A DNA stretch of 64,000 nt from Hymenobacter translucens (lineage in GTDB: Bacteria; Bacteroidota; Bacteroidia; Cytophagales; Hymenobacteraceae). Shown here piece by piece: positions 61,898-64,000 of the stretch. Each line of letters begins with the position of its first letter. Positions within the stretch are counted from its first letter, which is position 1. The position numbers were made by a program, and so were the translations under genes. The notes below the pieces were generated by a model that was given only the letters and a program-made list of their open reading frames with translations, was not told where the DNA came from and searched no databases. The stretch is taken from positions 62,001 through 126,000 of the forward strand of contig NZ_JAJERB010000007.1 of assembly GCF_020685205.1 (NCBI RefSeq), read 5' to 3'.

Positions 61898-63448
61898 TTA
61901 AGGTATGTTGAAGTCAGGTGAGAGGGCTGGGCTGGCCACTAGTTCCCGGGCTGGGTTACCGCCCACAATAGTATGCGCCGGCACATCCTGATCTACGACT
62001 GATCCGGCCAGTACAATGGCATTCTCGCCGATGGTGACGCCTCCGAAAATACAGACACCTTCTTCGATCAGAACCCGCGACTCGATTCGTACCGGCCCCG
62101 CAGATTTTAGTTTCCGGTGACGGGGGAGTTGCTCCCGGGCCTGGGCTGTGCGCTCTAGGGCATGGTCGGTAATATAAACGCGGTTGCTTAGCCGGACGTT
62201 GTTTCCAATATAGACGTGCTGGAGGCTGGAAATGTGTACGTTAACTCCAATTTCCACATCGTCACCGATAACTACCTTAGGCTGGGCGGAGGTAGTGCCC
62301 GGCTCCTCGATTGCCTCCAGGCGGAGGTTGTCGCCCGAAATAAACCGGCGGCCAATAGCAATGTATTGCGGGTTGCGCAATGCGCACTGCGCAGGAAGCC
62401 AGGAATTAAGTCCCAGGCTGGCTAGCTGCCCGGCTAACTGCTCCCGCTGGGCATTGGCATGCACCTTTAGCAGCTTGTCGACTACTTTGATAACGGCTTT
62501 CTTTATTGCCGCGCCCAGCCGGCTGGTTAGTGGGTAGTAAATGCGCTTGATAAACAGCGGAACCAGGGAAGTCCAGAAGGCTTTGTACGACCAGAACGAC
62601 CTTAGCAGCAGCAGGAAGGGCTTCTCATTGTTGATGATCGGCACGCCGGGCTGCACGTACTGAGGAACCCATACCGTGAGAATCTTTTCCACAATTAGTT
62701 GGCGGCCGGCGGCTGGGAGCAGGCCCTGCTCCACCAACGGATTCAGAATGCGGAGCATGTTGGTGCTCAGGGTTTCGAAATAGCGATAGCTGACCGATTC
62801 GGTGGCCCGGCCCATCACGGTATTGCTGAACACCCGCACATTGGGCTTCCCCATAAAGATGACCGGGATGTTCCACCCCATGTGCACGATGTTGGATCCA
62901 TCGAATTGATACAGGGCGGGCAGACTGCTCACCAGATCTTTATTGACGATGTTGCCGGAGATATACCCAACCCAGTAATGAACCTGCTCGAGATACTCCA
63001 TCGGCTTCTCGTAGCGCTTGTACGTAAAGCTCAAGTCCCCAATAGTGGCATCCGCAATGTTGTGCAGATACCAGGTGGGCTGCATGAACATGCCCCCTAT
63101 CTCCTCCCCCTTTAAGATACCGACAATGTGAAGCAGTTGCTGGGGCAGCAGAATATCGTCATCCGAAAATATCCAGGAATACTTCGTGCGTGCCAAGCGG
63201 AAGGCCTGGGCCATGTTGAAGTCCATGCCCATATTGCGCTCATTTTCCACGTACTCGAAGTGCGGAAACCGGTGCCTGTAGCGCGCAATTACCTCCGGCG
63301 TATTATCCGTCGAGGCATTATTGGAAACCAGAATCTGTACGTGCTCCAGCGCTTCCGGTGCCTGGCTGGCCAATGATTCAAGTGCTAGGGCCAGCGTAGT
63401 TGCACGGTTGTACGTGGGTACACCAATAGTAAGAAGTAGCCTCATCAA
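61898..63448 (-). CDS. GT2 glycosyltransferase fused to a hexapeptide acyltransferase
   Basis: 516 residues with two modules. The N-terminal GT2 (about 1-250) has LLTIGVPTYNRATTLAL and the metal motif YSWIFSDDDILLPQQ. A helical linker (about 280-360) joins it to a left-handed beta helix (about 365-505) with IGDDVEIGVNVHISSLQHVY and GENAIVLAGSVVDQDVP and a WbbJ-like PARELV end. One protein may thus add a sugar and acetylate it. The fusion is in frame with no sign of an assembly break. Confidence 0.85.
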   Translation of the reverse strand: MMRLLLTIGVPTYNRATTLALALESLASQAPEALEHVQILVSNNASTDNTPEVIARYRHRFPHFEYVENERNMGMDFNMAQAFRLARTKYSWIFSDDDILLPQQLLHIVGILKGEEIGGMFMQPTWYLHNIADATIGDLSFTYKRYEKPMEYLEQVHYWVGYISGNIVNKDLVSSLPALYQFDGSNIVHMGWNIPVIFMGKPNVRVFSNTVMGRATESVSYRYFETLSTNMLRILNPLVEQGLLPAAGRQLIVEKILTVWVPQYVQPGVPIINNEKPFLLLLRSFWSYKAFWTSLVPLFIKRIYYPLTSRLGAAIKKAVIKVVDKLLKVHANAQREQLAGQLASLGLNSWLPAQCALRNPQYIAIGRRFISGDNLRLEAIEEPGTTSAQPKVVIGDDVEIGVNVHISSLQHVYIGNNVRLSNRVYITDHALERTAQAREQLPRHRKLKSAGPVRIESRVLIEEGVCIFGGVTIGENAIVLAGSVVDQDVPAHTIVGGNPARELVASPALSPDFNIP

Positions 63449-63549
63449 GCTGATTTTTTCGCGGTGGTCTAAGTTAAAATGAAATCCCTGATGAATTGAT
63501 CCTACAACTTGACAGATCAGTTACTTTCTCGATTGCATCAACCCAGAAA

Positions 63550-63772
63550 TTATGCTTGTTGAATAGCCATTGCTTCGTGCAGACCAAGCCAGACGCCCCG
63601 CCAGAACGCCCGGTTTATAATGCTACTGGTCAGGTCACCCACCACCGGGTATTCGATGCCCGCGTACGCCGGCTGGCGCAACAGGTTGCCGGCAAACAGC
63701 AGGCGGGTACCGATTTTGTGGCTGTCCAGGTATTCCACCAGCTCGGCACAGCACAAGCAGGCAGGTGCTGCG
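63550..63772 (-). pseudogene. RfbH-like C-terminal remnant (CDP-4-keto-6-deoxyglucose 3-dehydrase)
   Basis: About 73 codons follow the stop of the neighbouring acyltransferase and begin without an ATG. The text [20 protein letters not shown] and the following [18 protein letters not shown] match the C-terminus of RfbH, a PLP-dependent enzyme of CDP-3,6-dideoxyhexose synthesis that is normally about 430-450 residues. The final part ([17 protein letters not shown]) has drifted from the usual FWIGVYPGL. The first 370 or so residues are missing, so it cannot be functional. Confidence 0.65.
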
Positions 63773-64000
63773 TTAGGAATGCAGCTGGCGGGTACCCTCC
63801 CGGGCCGCTTCCGCTCCTACTATGGCAAAGGGCGCTACATCTTCTCTGACCACCGAATTAGCCCGAATAATGGCATTTCTGCCTACGGTGACTCCTGGCA
63901 GAATGCACGCTCCGTGCTCTACCAGCACGTTGTCGTGCAGAACAACCGGACCACGGCTGAGCAGCCGGCGGTGGGCCGGCGGCTGCTGCAGGGCCTCCGG
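63773..64000 (-). CDS. Hexapeptide-repeat acyltransferase (C-terminal part, runs off the edge)
   Basis: 75 codons run in from the right edge to a TAA at 63775-63773. Hexapeptide repeats are clear ([36 protein letters not shown]) and the end [11 protein letters not shown] is the usual C-terminal turn of WbbJ/VatB-like O-acetyltransferases. The start lies outside the window. It resembles the C-terminal module of the 61.9 kb fusion. Confidence 0.85.
   Translation of the reverse strand, partial: PEALQQPPAHRRLLSRGPVVLHDNVLVEHGACILPGVTVGRNAIIRANSVVREDVAPFAIVGAEAAREGTRQLHS

Overview
The window comes from a high-GC member of the Bacteroidota, most likely a Hymenobacter-like Cytophagales. The evidence is: an arginine pathway that uses N-acylated carbamoyl transfer (ArgF'), a BshA glycosyltransferase for bacillithiol, a type IX secretion sorting domain, TAnnTTTG-type -7 promoter boxes in front of many genes, few clear Shine-Dalgarno sequences, and abundant palindromic intergenic repeats. 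No rRNA, tRNA, CRISPR array or transposase was seen.

Layout. 1-5.8 kb: the 3' end of an unknown gene, a glycoside hydrolase family 3/serine hydrolase fusion, bshA, a small membrane protein and an IscA-type Fe-S protein. 5.8-20.7 kb: a complete glutamate-to-arginine set in two divergent groups, argB-argE-argH on the minus strand and GNAT(argA-like)-argG-argC-argD-carA-carB-argF' on the plus strand. The plus-strand group has palindromic repeats in most of its gaps. It also carries two small inserted-looking genes, one for a secreted protein and one for a GIY-YIG nuclease, each bordered by halves of the same repeat family. 21-35 kb: housekeeping and membrane functions, namely a ChaN-like protein, an ABC exporter pair, an ECF sigma factor with a membrane partner, a secreted T9SS protein, dnaJ-grpE, obgE, adk, hpt and a membrane pyrophosphatase.

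35.2-64 kb: a surface polysaccharide region, nearly all on the minus strand. It holds at least eight glycosyltransferases of families 2 and 4, two GT-C-like membrane proteins, two CDP-paratose 2-epimerase-like SDR enzymes, two nucleotide-sugar aminotransferases, two formyltransferase-fold proteins, a PglD-like acyltransferase, WbqC, an ABC flippase, and a GT2 domain fused to a hexapeptide acyltransferase. An M42 peptidase, a TPR protein and a polytopic membrane protein interrupt it. At the right edge lie an RfbH C-terminal remnant and a partial hexapeptide acyltransferase.

How the genes work together. The arginine genes cover every step: NAGS candidate, ArgB, ArgC, ArgD, CarAB for carbamoyl phosphate, ArgF' on N-acylornithine, the M20 deacylase on N-acylcitrulline, then ArgG and ArgH. 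In the polysaccharide region the aminotransferases, formyltransferases and PglD-like enzyme point to N-formylated or N-acetylated 4-amino-4,6-dideoxy sugars. These would be assembled by the glycosyltransferases and flipped by the PglK/MsbA-like ABC protein. The dTDP-sugar precursor genes (rmlA, rmlB) are not in this window. The least explained feature is the link between the GTCATGCTGAGCG palindromes and the small genes they border.
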